From assembly GCF_019753045.1 (NCBI RefSeq), contig NZ_JAIELN010000002.1, forward strand, positions 248,001-312,000: a stretch of 64,000 nt of DNA, given 5' to 3'. This stretch comes from Hyphomicrobium sp. (lineage in GTDB: Bacteria > Pseudomonadota > Alphaproteobacteria > Rhizobiales > Hyphomicrobiaceae). Both the position numbers and the translations under genes were made by a program. The notes under the pieces were generated by a model that worked only from the letters and a program-made list of their open reading frames with translations, was not told where the DNA came from and ran no database searches. Positions 39,068-49,136 of this stretch are shown piece after piece. Numbering within the stretch: position 1 is the stretch's first letter; the number at the start of each line of letters is the position of its first letter.

Positions 39068-40662
39068 GTTGCACTCGGATCGATGAAGACATCGGCAAAG
39101 TTTCCGGCGAGGCCATCGACGGTCACGGTGTGGTCGCGGACTTTCCGGTGATGGATCGTGTAGCTGTCGAGGGACAAAAGATTGATGTGGGGAAGATCCT
39201 GATCCACCACGAGCTGGAACTCGCGATATTGTGCGATCCGCTTCTCCAGATCGATTTCTCTGGACGCCGCTTCGAGAAGTTCATCTGCGCGCGGGTTATG
39301 ATAGTGGGGGCCATTGGAAAACGGTATTCCGGGGCGAAACATCCGCGACCAATATAATTTGTGTACGCCGACAGTCGGATCGTAATCGTTGGCCACAGAG
39401 ACCTGCGCAAGCCCGAAATCTCGTTGCGTGTAAAGCCGGCGAACATAGGCGCCAAAATCCTGCGCGCGGATCGTCACATGAATGCCCACGTCGGCGAGTG
39501 ACGCGCGAACATACTTCGCAAGCTGATGATACCCGTCTCCATAGGGGAGATAGTCGAAATCCATCCTCAGCCGGATTCCACCAGAACGCCGCGGCAGGTC
39601 CGCCTCGTCCAACAAGGCATTGGCGCGCGCCAGGTCATAAGGATATCCCGGCACATCGGTATGAAAGGGTTTCAGGCTCGGCACGATGGGGCTGCTCGTC
39701 ACGACGCCGCGACCGTACCAGATGATATCCAGCATACGCGGAACATTGATTGCGTGAGCAATCGCCTGGCGTACGGCGAGCTTGTCAAAAGGAGGGCGCT
39801 CGAGATTGAACATGAGAAATGTCAAGGATCCGAGCCACGCATAGCCTCGATTCTCCGAGCGCAAATGCGGTAGCCGCAGAATCCGATTGACCTCATTGGG
39901 TGGAACCGGGGTGGCGCCGATGTCGACATCTCCCGTCTCAAAGGCGGCAACGCGCGCGTTGCCGTCGGCAATGATCTTGAAGATCAGGCGATCGATATAA
40001 GGTTTCGGTTGATCCCAATAGTCCGGATTGCGCACGAGCGTGATGTGGCTTCCGCGCTCCCAATTGAGAAATTTGAACGGTCCGGTTCCAACCGGCGCAT
40101 TGTTGATCGGATTTGTCCGCGGGTCTTTATCCGCGTAGAGATGCTTTGGCACAATCGGCGAGAATTCCGCGCGAAGCGCGCCCAGAAGCGCCGGCGACGG
40201 TGACGACAAATGTATGATGGCGGTATGCTCATCCGGCGTTTCGACGTCGCTTACATTGACGAGCGTCGCTGAACCGTAAGGATGAAACTTCTTCAGCGTC
40301 AGGATGGAATAGGCGACATCAGCCGATGTCAGCGGCTGACCATCGTGCCAGCGCACATTCGGACGTAATGTGAAGCCATAAGTCTTGCGATCCGGACTTA
40401 TCCACCAGCTCGTTGCGAGCTGCGGCTTGGGATTTCCCTCAAGATCGAATGCAACCAATCCCTCCTGAATCTTTGGGCTCACGTTGCGTGTCGGCCCTGA
40501 ATAAGCGATAGCGCTCAGCGCAATAGGTTCGCCGGCCAGAAGCATCGTCAGAACGCCGCCGCGCGCCGGGGTCGCCAACACTCGCTTCGCAGACAGTAAG
40601 CCGGCCATGCCGGCAGTGGCCCCGAGGTTGAATGTCCGGCGCGAGATTCCAGTCATGATCAT
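39064..40662 (-). CDS. ABC transporter periplasmic substrate-binding protein (family 5), Tat signal
   Basis: 532 residues from MIMTGISRRTFNLGATAG, whose ATG overlaps the upstream ATPase stop by four bases. SRRTFNLGA plus a hydrophobic stretch ending ATPARG is a twin-arginine signal. The mature part is SBP_bac_5: PKIQEGLVAFDLEGNPKPQLATSW, VRWHDGQPLTSADVAYSIL, DRLIFKIIADGNARVAAFETGDVDIG and RQAIAHAINVPRM. Binds the ligand in the periplasm and delivers it to the DppBC-like permeases. The family takes up peptides, opines, nickel, glutathione and others; here presumably an organosulfur compound. Confidence 0.92.
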   Translation of the reverse strand: MIMTGISRRTFNLGATAGMAGLLSAKRVLATPARGGVLTMLLAGEPIALSAIAYSGPTRNVSPKIQEGLVAFDLEGNPKPQLATSWWISPDRKTYGFTLRPNVRWHDGQPLTSADVAYSILTLKKFHPYGSATLVNVSDVETPDEHTAIIHLSSPSPALLGALRAEFSPIVPKHLYADKDPRTNPINNAPVGTGPFKFLNWERGSHITLVRNPDYWDQPKPYIDRLIFKIIADGNARVAAFETGDVDIGATPVPPNEVNRILRLPHLRSENRGYAWLGSLTFLMFNLERPPFDKLAVRQAIAHAINVPRMLDIIWYGRGVVTSSPIVPSLKPFHTDVPGYPYDLARANALLDEADLPRRSGGIRLRMDFDYLPYGDGYHQLAKYVRASLADVGIHVTIRAQDFGAYVRRLYTQRDFGLAQVSVANDYDPTVGVHKLYWSRMFRPGIPFSNGPHYHNPRADELLEAASREIDLEKRIAQYREFQLVVDQDLPHINLLSLDSYTIHHRKVRDHTVTVDGLAGNFADVFIDPSAT

Positions 40663-41654
40663 ATCGCTCTCAGATCGTTGACGGCACGACGCGACACTCG
40701 TGCGGAAGCAACCTGCTCTGTCTGCGCATGATGACAAGCGACAAAATGATCGTGACCGGTCACATGCAGATTCGGCTCGATTTCACGGCAAAGGCTAGTG
40801 ACCAGCGGACAACGCTTATGGAACCTGCATCCGGTATTCGCGGTTTCGGTGCCTGAGGCTTCGGTGGAGGGTAGCTCGATGTGCCTGCGCCCCTGTCCCG
40901 GAATCGATTCGAACAAGAGCCGCGTATAGGGATGAAGCGGGTTCGCCTGCAATGCTGCACGGTCGGCCAGCTCGACGATGCGTCCGAGATACAAGACCGC
41001 GACGCGGTCCGACAGGAAATTGACGCTGCGCATGTCATGCGAAATAAAAAGATAGGCGAACCGGTGGCGATCCTGAAGGTCGGCGAGCAGATTGAGAACT
41101 TGCGCCTGCATCGAAATATCGAGTGACGAAACCGGCTCGTCGAGAACCAGGATTTCGGGTTTCAAAAGAAGCACGCGCGCAATTCCGACACGCTGTTTTT
41201 GGCCGCCCGAGAGGGCGTGCGGATAGCGAGTGAGAATACTGGTTGGTAAATTGACCTGTTCTAGCGCTTCGGCGATGCGGGCCAGACGCTCAGGACGCGG
41301 CACACCCCGAATTTTCAGCGGTGTTTCGAGGATACGCTGGATCGTTTGCAAAGGATTGAGGGCGGATCCTGAATCCTGAAAGACCATTTGCATACGGGAT
41401 CTCAGCGCCCTGACGGAGCGGTGCCGCTGCGCAAGATCGACACCATCGAGACGGATCGTGCCCGAGGATATTGGCACAAGCCCGATCGCGGCTTTGGCGA
41501 GCGTCGATTTGCCTGAGCCTGACTCTCCAACCAGCGCGAGGGTTTCTCCTGCCTCTATCGCAAAGGACACGCGATCGAGCGCCTTACGCCGTTCTCGGGC
41601 CTGCCCATAGACGACCTCGACATTTTCAAATGACAGTAGCGGCAAGGGACACAC
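40659..41654 (-). CDS. ABC transporter ATP-binding protein, DppF/OppF type
   Basis: About 331 residues if it starts at GTG 41654, just before [14 protein letters not shown]; the open frame reaches 41762 but would then overlap the preceding ATPase deeply. Walker A GESGSGKS, Q-loop MVFQDSGSALNPLQT, signature ALSGGQKQRVGIARVL, Walker B ILVLDEPVSSLD, H-loop FISHDM, and the C-terminal oligopeptide/dipeptide domain with CRFHKRCPLVTSLC (Fe-S-like cysteine cluster of this family). Drives import together with the DppD-type ATPase. Confidence 0.9.
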   Translation of the reverse strand: MCPLPLLSFENVEVVYGQARERRKALDRVSFAIEAGETLALVGESGSGKSTLAKAAIGLVPISSGTIRLDGVDLAQRHRSVRALRSRMQMVFQDSGSALNPLQTIQRILETPLKIRGVPRPERLARIAEALEQVNLPTSILTRYPHALSGGQKQRVGIARVLLLKPEILVLDEPVSSLDISMQAQVLNLLADLQDRHRFAYLFISHDMRSVNFLSDRVAVLYLGRIVELADRAALQANPLHPYTRLLFESIPGQGRRHIELPSTEASGTETANTGCRFHKRCPLVTSLCREIEPNLHVTGHDHFVACHHAQTEQVASARVSRRAVNDLRAI

Positions 41655-42621
41655 TGGGCTTGACGACAGGACATGCGGCAAGATGCGATCCTGCCCCAAC
41701 GGAGAAAATGGCCGGCTTCGCCGAAAGGCAGCTCGCTTCGGCCCTGTCGCAGCGCGCGGCATAACGACATCCAGCCGCTGACGCTGTCACAACCCCGGCA
41801 GAGGGCCCCTCGAATAGGCGTCCGGTGCGATGCGTTGGACCGCCGCTTAGCGGCGGTATCGACGCCAGCAGGCACTGCGTGTAGGGATGAAACGGAGCCG
41901 AGAAAAGCGATCGCGTCGGTGCGGACTCGCAAATCTGGCCGCCATACATGACGACAACACGATCCGCCCAATCGGCGACAAGGCTGAGATCATGAGTGAT
42001 CAGCAGAATGCTCATCGACAAATCCCGGCGCAGCTTGTCCAGTAGCTCTAGGACCTGCGCCTGAGTCGTGACGTCCAGTGCGGTTGTGGGCTCATCTGCC
42101 ACGAGCAGGCGTGGATTGCAGGAAATCGCCATCGCGATCATCACGCGCTGCCGCATTCCGCCAGAAAACTGATGCGGAAAATCGTCGATGCGCCGATGTG
42201 GGTCGGGGATGGCCACCAGATCCAGAAGGTCGATGGCTTGCCGCCGCGCAGCTTTTGCGGAGATATTGCGGTGCCGGCGCAAGGTCTCGACGATCTGCGA
42301 GCCGATGCTCCAGACTGGATTGAGCGCCGTCGAGGGATCCTGGAATATAATTGATACGGCGCTACCGCGCAGATCATTGAGCTCGTTCTCGGGCACGGTC
42401 AGGATGTCCCGGCCTCCGAGAAGAACTTTTCCGGCGACGGTGCAGCCCTTGTCGGGCAGCAGACGGAGCAGAGACAGTGCCACCGTGGACTTTCCGCAGC
42501 CGGATTCACCAACGAGCGCGAGAATTTCATTCTCTTGAATGGAGAAATCGATTCCGTCGACGATCAGGTGCTCACCGAAGTGCACGGACAGTCCACGAAT
42601 ATCTGCGATAAGCCGACTCAC
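41626..42621 (-). CDS. ABC transporter ATP-binding protein, DppD/OppD type
   Basis: 331 residues. Walker [27 protein letters not shown], signature [18 protein letters not shown], Walker [51 protein letters not shown]. The C-terminus has the cysteine-bearing [16 protein letters not shown] of the oligopeptide/dipeptide ATPase family. Start overlaps the DppC stop by four bases; its 3' end overlaps the DppF gene by about 29 bp. Partner of the DppF-like ATPase. Confidence 0.92.
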   Translation of the reverse strand: MSRLIADIRGLSVHFGEHLIVDGIDFSIQENEILALVGESGCGKSTVALSLLRLLPDKGCTVAGKVLLGGRDILTVPENELNDLRGSAVSIIFQDPSTALNPVWSIGSQIVETLRRHRNISAKAARRQAIDLLDLVAIPDPHRRIDDFPHQFSGGMRQRVMIAMAISCNPRLLVADEPTTALDVTTQAQVLELLDKLRRDLSMSILLITHDLSLVADWADRVVVMYGGQICESAPTRSLFSAPFHPYTQCLLASIPPLSGGPTHRTGRLFEGPSAGVVTASAAGCRYAARCDRAEASCLSAKPAIFSVGAGSHLAACPVVKPSVSLAATVI

Positions 42622-43448
42622 GACGACGCCCTCGCGTTCAAGACATGATTCAAGCCGTCTCCAACGAGATTGAATGCGAAAACAGTGGCCGCGATGGCGG
42701 CGCCGGGAATGGCGATCAGATACCAGTCAGACCGCATGTAATCGCGCCCTTCAGCGATCATGCTTCCCCAACTCACGACATTCGGATCGCCAAGCCCGAT
42801 GAATGACAATGCCGATTCCAACAGAATTGCGGAGGCAATCATAAGGGAGATGTTGGCGACGATAGGGGCTATCGCATTCGGCAGGATTTCGACGACGATT
42901 ATCCGCGCATCGCTATATCCGAGTGTTCGCGCCGCGAGAACGTAATCACGTTGCCGTAAGGTGCGAAACTGCGCCCTGGTTATGCGCGCGACAGATACCC
43001 ACGATGTTGCAGCAATGGCAGCGATGATAACAACGAGGGACGGTTCAAAGACGCAGACAAGCGCCATGACGAGAAGAAAGGTTGGTACCGTCTGAAACAG
43101 CTCGGTCAATCGCGTCAGTAGATCATCAACAAGACCACCAAAATACCCGCCTATAGCGCCGATTATCGTCCCGACAAAAACACCCACAGTGACCGAGCCA
43201 ATTCCGATCATGACCGATATGCCGGCCCCGTGCATCAGCTCGGCTGTCAAATCGTGACCCAAACCGTCAGTGCCTAGTATATAGCGTGCGTCCTCACCGG
43301 GGCGAATGAGAGCGGGTGCGACCATGCTCTGCGGATCGCCGGGGTAGAGAAATGGCGCGACAATGATGACCGCAGCGAGGACCGACAGCAGCGTTGCTCC
43401 AGAAACAAGTGAATTGTTGAGGTAGGCTTTCTTGAGCAACGCTAGCAT
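42618..43448 (-). CDS. ABC transporter permease, DppC/OppC type
   Basis: 276 residues, five to six membrane segments. N-terminal VAPFLYPGDPQSMVAPALIRPGEDARYILGTDGLGHDL (the DppC cap: ...LGTDxLGRD), VGTIIGAIGGYFGGLVDDLLTRLTELFQTVPTFLLVM, and the EAA loop VVEILPNAIAPIVANISLMIASAILLESALSFIGLGDPNVVSWGSMIAEGRDYM. Forms the channel with the DppB-like subunit. Starts 56 bp after the receptor stop, the first transporter gene of the operon. Confidence 0.93.
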   Translation of the reverse strand: MLALLKKAYLNNSLVSGATLLSVLAAVIIVAPFLYPGDPQSMVAPALIRPGEDARYILGTDGLGHDLTAELMHGAGISVMIGIGSVTVGVFVGTIIGAIGGYFGGLVDDLLTRLTELFQTVPTFLLVMALVCVFEPSLVVIIAAIAATSWVSVARITRAQFRTLRQRDYVLAARTLGYSDARIIVVEILPNAIAPIVANISLMIASAILLESALSFIGLGDPNVVSWGSMIAEGRDYMRSDWYLIAIPGAAIAATVFAFNLVGDGLNHVLNARASS

Positions 43449-43504
43449 TGCGGTCCCGATTTAAGCTGCGCCATCGACGGGTTTCTGTCCTTGGATCCTT
43501 CGAG

Positions 43505-45901
43505 TTAGAACGAATATTTCAAGCTCGTAAATATCGTGCGCGGCTCGTTGTAGTATGTGCCCCTGTAGAGAAGCGTCCCCGTCCCGGGCTGCACGACATA
43601 GTTCGCCCACTGCGGATAACGTTCATCGAGAGCGTTCCGCAGATCGATCCGAAACGTCCAATGAGTGTCCGCCGTTGTGTAGCTAAGGAACCCATTGATG
43701 AGTGTCTGGTCCGGAATCTGGTTGACGCTGTTGTTCAATGCGTCGTTGAAGGTGGCCGACTTGTATTGAACGTTGCCGCCGACGCGATACGTGCCCGGTA
43801 GATCGACGGGAACAGTGTAGGTCAGTCCCAGGAAGCCCTGCCACGTCGGAGCGTTCGGCAAACGGGCGCCGTCAAACGGCGTCGAATTAAGAACGAGACC
43901 ATTCGCATAGGTGACCGTCTTTGCTATGCCCGCAAAATCATCGAGCTGCGCATCGAGATAGCCGCCACTCAGATTGACGTCGAGACCCGGGAGAATATCC
44001 AGAATCGACGATTCCAGCTCAACGCCCTTGGAATGACCTGAACCGGCATTAAAGCGGCGGCTGATCAGCGAAACCGGATCCGTCGTCGTCAATTGCACGT
44101 CATCGATGGCGTCATAAAAGACAGCGCCATTTAACGTGACTTTGTTGTTCAGGAGCGAAGCACGGAAACCTAACTCATAGTTTTTAACGACCTCGGGACC
44201 ATAAGGCAGGCTGCTCTGTAGCCGCGAGCTTGCAAACGGCGTCAAACCGCCGAAGTCAAATCCGCCAGTTTTCTGACCCTTTGAGAAGGTCGCATAAGTT
44301 GAAAATTCGGGTCTCCATTGATATTCGATGGATGCCTTCGGCGTGAACATCTGCCAGGAATCCTTGGCGTTGGCTATCCAGTTCAATGACGTTCCTGCCG
44401 GCACGGAACCGATCGGTTGGTTCGCAGTGCTATAGAGCAGTGCCTGATCCAGAAGCCAGTCCGACGTACGGAATCCTGCTGAGCCGCCCAACGAATAGTT
44501 TTCTACCGTTTGATGTGCCGAATTATAGTTCCAGCGGCCGCCGAGAGTCAGCGACAGCGCGTCCGTCACTTTGAGCGTTCCTTGACCAAAAAATGCAAGC
44601 TCCCTCTCGTCCGTCTTGAGGAGATTATAAACTGGATAATAGACTGAGGCATTTGGATCAGGAGCGAGCGTCGTGCTTCCGTTGTTCCCACCCTGGCGCA
44701 GCCAGTTTTCCTTTGACAGCCAGTTGCCGACGACGAAATTGAAGCGATCATATTGTCCGCTGAGGCGTGTTTCCTGGGTCACCGAGCGATCGTCGTAAGA
44801 GAGCACGCCTATGCCTCTCGCATAGGGATCTCCGGTGTTATCGAATACGGTATCGGACCGGTAGCCGCGATATGCGGTGATTGATTTCAGTTTCAATTCG
44901 TCAGTCAATGCATATGACACGACGTTCGAAGCGCCGAATTGGCGATATTTATTCCAAGGATCGACATTGCTGTAAGCGATGTTCGGATCGGTCGAGCGGG
45001 ATCGATCGCTCCACAAGGTTGCGTCGCTGTTGTCCAACGTGGAGTCGAGCTTCGTAATGATCTCGAGTTTCTCGTTGGGCGTGAAGCGCAGCTTGCCTCG
45101 CAAATCCGTTATGTCGATGTTGTTACCCTCGCGGCCGTTGCTCACGTTATCGGTGTATCCATCACGCTGACGATGTTGGAAAGCCAGACTTCCGTATAGC
45201 AATCCCGGCAGAATCGGACCGCTGAGCGCAGCGCCCGTCTTGACTTCATTGTAGGAGCCATACCCGGTGAGAAGAGTTCCGGTGAATGTGTCAGTCGGCT
45301 CCTTCGTGTGAACACTGATGGTTCCTGCCTCCGCACTATGGCCGGACGTAAAGCCTTGTGGACCGCGGGAGATATCGATCGTATCGAGATCGATAAAATT
45401 AAAATTCGCGCCTTGCGTGCGCGGGATATAGACATCATCGATATAGATCGGAATCGACGGACGGCCTTGCTGATGAAGCTCGCCGAATCCCCGCATAAAA
45501 ACGGTGACGTGTGACGGCGTGATGCCAGTTTGCGGCATAAATACGCCTGGCGTGACTGCGACGATGTCACTGAGTTTGCCGAGTGCCAACGTATCGACCG
45601 TCTTGGCGCCCAATGTTGTGCCAGCCGATGTTGGATCAGGCGGCGGCGGGAGTGCATCGTCCTGCGCCGATACGACGACGTCCTGTATGGTGGTGCCCGG
45701 TAACGTGGATTCCAGCGTCGTGGATCCCTGTGCCGTGGATGGCTGTGTCGTTGCTTGCTGCTTCGTTGTTTGTTGCTTTGTGGCTTCCTGGGCATCGGCC
45801 CGCGACAAGCCCAAATTTGTGACCGCCAATACGGCCACGAGGCTATATCCCAGCGGCTGCCGAATGGATTTCTTACTGAACACGCGATGCGAACCGAACA
45901 T
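43505..45901 (-). CDS. TonB-dependent outer-membrane receptor
   Basis: 798 residues. Signal peptide about 1-37 (GYSLVAVLAVTNLGLSRADA), then a repetitive Q/T/S stretch, and a TonB-box-like segment IQDVVVSAQ near residue 73. The plug domain (about 95-205) has LSDIVAVTPGVFM, VFMRGFGELHQQGRPSIPIYIDDVYIPR and LDTIDISRGPQGFTSG. The rest is a 22-strand barrel ending in ...TIFTSLKYSF with the terminal aromatic. No extended signalling domain. Imports a ligand over the outer membrane using the TonB-ExbBD set encoded at 29150-31379. Heads the operon that continues into the ABC transporter, so the ligand is probably the ABC substrate. Confidence 0.93.
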   Translation of the reverse strand: MFGSHRVFSKKSIRQPLGYSLVAVLAVTNLGLSRADAQEATKQQTTKQQATTQPSTAQGSTTLESTLPGTTIQDVVVSAQDDALPPPPDPTSAGTTLGAKTVDTLALGKLSDIVAVTPGVFMPQTGITPSHVTVFMRGFGELHQQGRPSIPIYIDDVYIPRTQGANFNFIDLDTIDISRGPQGFTSGHSAEAGTISVHTKEPTDTFTGTLLTGYGSYNEVKTGAALSGPILPGLLYGSLAFQHRQRDGYTDNVSNGREGNNIDITDLRGKLRFTPNEKLEIITKLDSTLDNSDATLWSDRSRSTDPNIAYSNVDPWNKYRQFGASNVVSYALTDELKLKSITAYRGYRSDTVFDNTGDPYARGIGVLSYDDRSVTQETRLSGQYDRFNFVVGNWLSKENWLRQGGNNGSTTLAPDPNASVYYPVYNLLKTDERELAFFGQGTLKVTDALSLTLGGRWNYNSAHQTVENYSLGGSAGFRTSDWLLDQALLYSTANQPIGSVPAGTSLNWIANAKDSWQMFTPKASIEYQWRPEFSTYATFSKGQKTGGFDFGGLTPFASSRLQSSLPYGPEVVKNYELGFRASLLNNKVTLNGAVFYDAIDDVQLTTTDPVSLISRRFNAGSGHSKGVELESSILDILPGLDVNLSGGYLDAQLDDFAGIAKTVTYANGLVLNSTPFDGARLPNAPTWQGFLGLTYTVPVDLPGTYRVGGNVQYKSATFNDALNNSVNQIPDQTLINGFLSYTTADTHWTFRIDLRNALDERYPQWANYVVQPGTGTLLYRGTYYNEPRTIFTSLKYSF

Positions 45902-46468
45902 TAAAACGTCCCCCGATTTTAATCCCTACGGGCCTTGCGATCCCCACCACAGGCCATGCGATCCTCAGATGAACACCCTCCAGGGCCGTCAAAAAAAGCG
46001 AGGAATGCAAAGCTGCCAGTTTGAGAAAACTGAAGTCTCAGCGCCGCGAGCAGCTGCTCATGATCTTGCGTGGAGGGAAAAGTGCGACTGAATGCCGAGG
46101 AAGGCGTGGTCGGTACTGTGTGATTAGGTTGGCCGTCTGGCGCGCAGCTGCCCGTGCTTTTCGCGTCATCGAGAGAGAGTGCGCCGCAGGCTCGCGCGCC
46201 CAAGCTGCCACGCCAGCGGCCCTCGTGCTGGCGGAGTTGAGCGAAGCGAATTCATCCAGGGCTGCTACAGGTCCCGAAGCCTGCATTCAATCCGTTACGT
46301 GCGTGCCGCGCAATCGGCTACGCGTGTGCCATGCCGACGCGGAGAGGAAGTGCGATTTCGTTATGATAAAAAATGAAATGTGCCTTGAGCATTCTTAACT
46401 TGCTCATCCCTCTGCCGGTGCGTTTAGTTTTCTGTCGCGGGACGTGCCGCGATATCTGGATTGAGCCC
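45902..46468. promoter_or_regulatory. Divergent control region between receptor and thiol dioxygenase, with shared 15-mer
   Basis: About 570 bp with no clear gene. At 46368-46382 it holds AAAAAATGAAATGTG, found again exactly at 54290-54304 in the other divergent control region of the cluster. In both places ATGAAATGT reads Met-Lys-Cys at the start of a short open frame. Here the frame continues in phase into the dioxygenase (from 46373), giving either an N-terminal extension or a leader. Confidence 0.4.
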
Positions 46469-47068
46469 ATGACCTCCATCGTTCCGTTGCGGGAATTCGT
46501 TGTCCGCTTCACCGGGCTTTTCGCGCGCGATTTGCCGGTCGATGCCGTGCAAAAAGAAGGCGCTGTTTTGCTGCGTGAACTTGTTGCGCACGATAATTGG
46601 TTGCCGGAGCCGTTCGCGCAGCCGAACCCGGAACGTTACACCCAGTATCTGCTTCATTGCGATCCGCTGGAGAGATTCTCGGTCGTAAGTTTCGTCTGGG
46701 GACCGGGACAAAAGACTCCACTTCATGATCACCGTGTGTGGGGTCTCATCGGAATATTGCGTGGCCGCGAGGCTGAGACGCAGTTCGCGCGCGGACCGAA
46801 TGGTCGCTTCGAGCCGCGGGAGACAACCGTACTCACGCCTGGAGAGGTTGCGATCCTTACTCCCGAGGTCAACGATTATCACCAGGTTGCCAATGCGTTG
46901 GCGGACCAGGCGTCAATCTCTATCCACGTCTATGGCGCCAATATCGGAGCGGTGTCGCGCGCGACATACGATCCGGAAAGCGGTCGAGAGAAGAAGTTCA
47001 TCTCTGGTTATTCGAGTTCCGAGATTCCCAATCTTTGGGATCGTTCGCGTGCAGCGGAAGCTGCATGA
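46469..47068 (+). CDS. Cysteine dioxygenase family protein (thiol dioxygenase, cupin fold)
   Basis: 199 residues from MTSIVPLREF; an in-frame ATG at 46373 would add 32 residues with no family similarity. The metal site is visible: H86 and H88 in TPLHDHRVWG and H138 in NDYHQV, the three-histidine iron site of bacterial thiol dioxygenases. Members oxidise cysteine, 3-mercaptopropionate or related thiols to sulfinates with O2. The stop overlaps the rhodanese start by four bases, so the sulfinate or sulfite product may be passed on. The exact thiol is not predictable here. Confidence 0.85.
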   Translation: MTSIVPLREFVVRFTGLFARDLPVDAVQKEGAVLLRELVAHDNWLPEPFAQPNPERYTQYLLHCDPLERFSVVSFVWGPGQKTPLHDHRVWGLIGILRGREAETQFARGPNGRFEPRETTVLTPGEVAILTPEVNDYHQVANALADQASISIHVYGANIGAVSRATYDPESGREKKFISGYSSSEIPNLWDRSRAAEAA

Positions 47069-48675
47069 ACGTGCCGGTTTCGCTCCCCATTACAACCTCC
47101 ACCTCGGAGGAGGTGCGGCGCCGGCTCCGCGGCGGCGAGGAGATCGCGTTTCTCGATTTGCGTGAAGAAGCCCCTTTCGCGCAGGCGCATCCGTTGTTTG
47201 CGGTCAATCTGCCGCTCGGCCGGATCGAAGAGCGCATTGCTGCCCTTGTGCCGCGCCGTACTGCGCCGCTAGTCATCTATGACAATGGCGAGGGACGTGT
47301 GGGCCGCGCGTTGCCGGTGCTCGCCGCGCTTGGCTATAGGAACGTATCGCTTCTCGATGGCGGCCTCGAGGGATGGCGGCAATCGGGTGGCGAAATCTTC
47401 ATCGACGTCAATGTGCCGTCCAAGGCGTTTGGAGAGCTTGTCGAGCACGTTCGACATACGCCGTCGCTACCGGCTCCCGAACTCAAAGAGCGAATCGCGC
47501 GGGGCGACGATCTGGTCATTCTCGATGCGCGCCGCTTCAGTGAATTCAATGTCATGTCAATTCCGGGAGGTCGCTCGGTGCCCGGTGCGGAACTGGCGCT
47601 GCGCGTCCGTGACCTGGCGCCTTCGCCGGCAACCACTGTGGTCGTGAATTGCGCTGGCCGCACGCGGTCGATCATCGGCGCGCAATCGCTGCTCAACGCC
47701 GGCATTCCCAATCCGGTTTTCGCCTTGCGCAACGGTACGATCGGCTGGACGCTCGCGGGTTTCGATCTGGCGCGCGGCGCCTCGGATCGCGCTGGCGAGC
47801 CGGGCGCGGAGAATATCGCAAAGGCGCGGGCGGCGGCCGTGGAACTCGCCGCGCAAACCGGGGTTCGGGGGATCGACGCCGCCGGGCTCTCAGCTCTTGA
47901 AGCCGATCCGGCCCGTACCCTCTACAAACTGGATGTGCGCGCGCCCGAGGACTACGAGTCCGGTCATCTTGAGGGTTTCCGCTCCGCGCCGGGCGGCCAG
48001 CTTGTGCAGGCGACAGACGAATGGATCGGCGTGCGGCACGGCACCATCGTGCTGACCGATGATGATGGGGTGCGCGCACGCATGACGGCGCACTGGCTGC
48101 GCCAGCTCGGCTGGCGGGAGGTCTATGTACTGGACGATCGGTCTGGGCTACCGTCCCAGCGGGGACCGGAGCCGCCGATCCTTGCGGGCTCCTTGCCGGA
48201 GGTGGAAACGGTTGCTCCCCTGGATTTCGCATCCGAGAAGGGCGGCGATCGATTGCTGATCGATCTCGCGACAAGTCCGGAATTTCGCAAGGGTCATGTT
48301 CCGGGGGCAATGTTTGCCATTCGTGGCGATCTCTCCGGTCACCCGCGACTCACTGGCGCGAAGGACATCGTTCTCACCTCGCCCGATGGCGTGGCGGCGC
48401 GGATCGTGGCGCCGGAAATCGCCGCCGCCACGGGCGCCAGACTGCTCGTGATCGAGGGCGGAACGCGAGCCTGGGTTGCGGCAGGATTGCGGGTCGAAAC
48501 GGGGTTCGATTCAGCTGCGGCGCTCTCGGAGCCCATTGATGTCTACAAACGTCCCTACGAGGGCACAGACAATGCCGCGGCGGCCATGCAAGCCTATCTC
48601 GACTGGGAGTTCGGCCTTGTGGCGCAGCTCGATCGTGACGGTACGCATGGCTTCTTCGTATATGCGCCGGCTTAG
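47065..48675 (+). CDS. Four-domain rhodanese-related sulfurtransferase
   Basis: 536 residues from ATG 47065, coupled to the dioxygenase (ATGA overlap). Four rhodanese-like domains can be traced, at about 10-115, 130-235, 270-375 and 390-510. Only the second has the active-site cysteine (C196 in VVVNCAGRTRS). In the others the loop reads VIYDNGEGRVG, VLTDDDGVRAR and VLTSPDGVAAR, with no cysteine. Transfers sulfane sulfur, for example thiosulfate to cyanide or to a thiol carrier. With the dioxygenase it forms a conserved-looking pair for thiol sulfur breakdown. Converges with the ferredoxin gene. Confidence 0.9.
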   Translation: MNVPVSLPITTSTSEEVRRRLRGGEEIAFLDLREEAPFAQAHPLFAVNLPLGRIEERIAALVPRRTAPLVIYDNGEGRVGRALPVLAALGYRNVSLLDGGLEGWRQSGGEIFIDVNVPSKAFGELVEHVRHTPSLPAPELKERIARGDDLVILDARRFSEFNVMSIPGGRSVPGAELALRVRDLAPSPATTVVVNCAGRTRSIIGAQSLLNAGIPNPVFALRNGTIGWTLAGFDLARGASDRAGEPGAENIAKARAAAVELAAQTGVRGIDAAGLSALEADPARTLYKLDVRAPEDYESGHLEGFRSAPGGQLVQATDEWIGVRHGTIVLTDDDGVRARMTAHWLRQLGWREVYVLDDRSGLPSQRGPEPPILAGSLPEVETVAPLDFASEKGGDRLLIDLATSPEFRKGHVPGAMFAIRGDLSGHPRLTGAKDIVLTSPDGVAARIVAPEIAAATGARLLVIEGGTRAWVAAGLRVETGFDSAAALSEPIDVYKRPYEGTDNAAAAMQAYLDWEFGLVAQLDRDGTHGFFVYAPA

Positions 48676-48737
48676 GCGCTAAGTGCAGCCCTGACTGACA
48701 AGCAGGTCATTGACGGCTTTTTGCCGGGATACGCTAT

Positions 48738-49136
48738 CTATTTCGGTAGCTGGTTTTCTTCCGCTCCGGCGTGTGGTCCCGACTTCGCCTCCTCCGAAGC
48801 GGCCGCAGTGGCGCGACGGAATACAACATCCATCAGCCATTGCTCGTTGGGAAAACGATCCGCCCATTCGTCCCAGCCGGAGTGCTTCCGGTATTGGCCA
48901 AGACAACCTGACGCGACCACCTCCTCCGGGCTCACAGCGACCCGGCGGTCGCAATCGGGCGCCACGTAAATCGCATCGGCGCGACAATAGAGCTCGCACA
49001 TAAAGCAGGTCTGACAGTCCTCCACCCGCACCAGAACGGGCAGGCCAGCGTCGCCCTGATCAAGCACGTTCGCCGGACAGACTTCGACGCATGCTCCGCA
49101 ATCAGTGCACCGATCCGCGACAATGAGCTCGATCAT
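48738..49136 (-). CDS. 4Fe-4S ferredoxin-type protein
   Basis: 132 residues. Two cluster motifs, CTDCGACVEVCP (about 10-21) and CQTCFMCELYCRADAIYVAPDC (about 41-62), in a short N-terminal domain. A ~70-residue tail follows (SGWDEWADRFPNEQWLMDVVF). Resembles the small subunit of adenylylsulfate reductase and similar electron-transfer ferredoxins. Its start overlaps the stop of the FAD protein by four bases, so it is probably the electron-transfer subunit of that enzyme. Last gene of the leftward aldolase-monooxygenase operon. Confidence 0.9.
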   Translation of the reverse strand: MIELIVADRCTDCGACVEVCPANVLDQGDAGLPVLVRVEDCQTCFMCELYCRADAIYVAPDCDRRVAVSPEEVVASGCLGQYRKHSGWDEWADRFPNEQWLMDVVFRRATAAASEEAKSGPHAGAEENQLPK

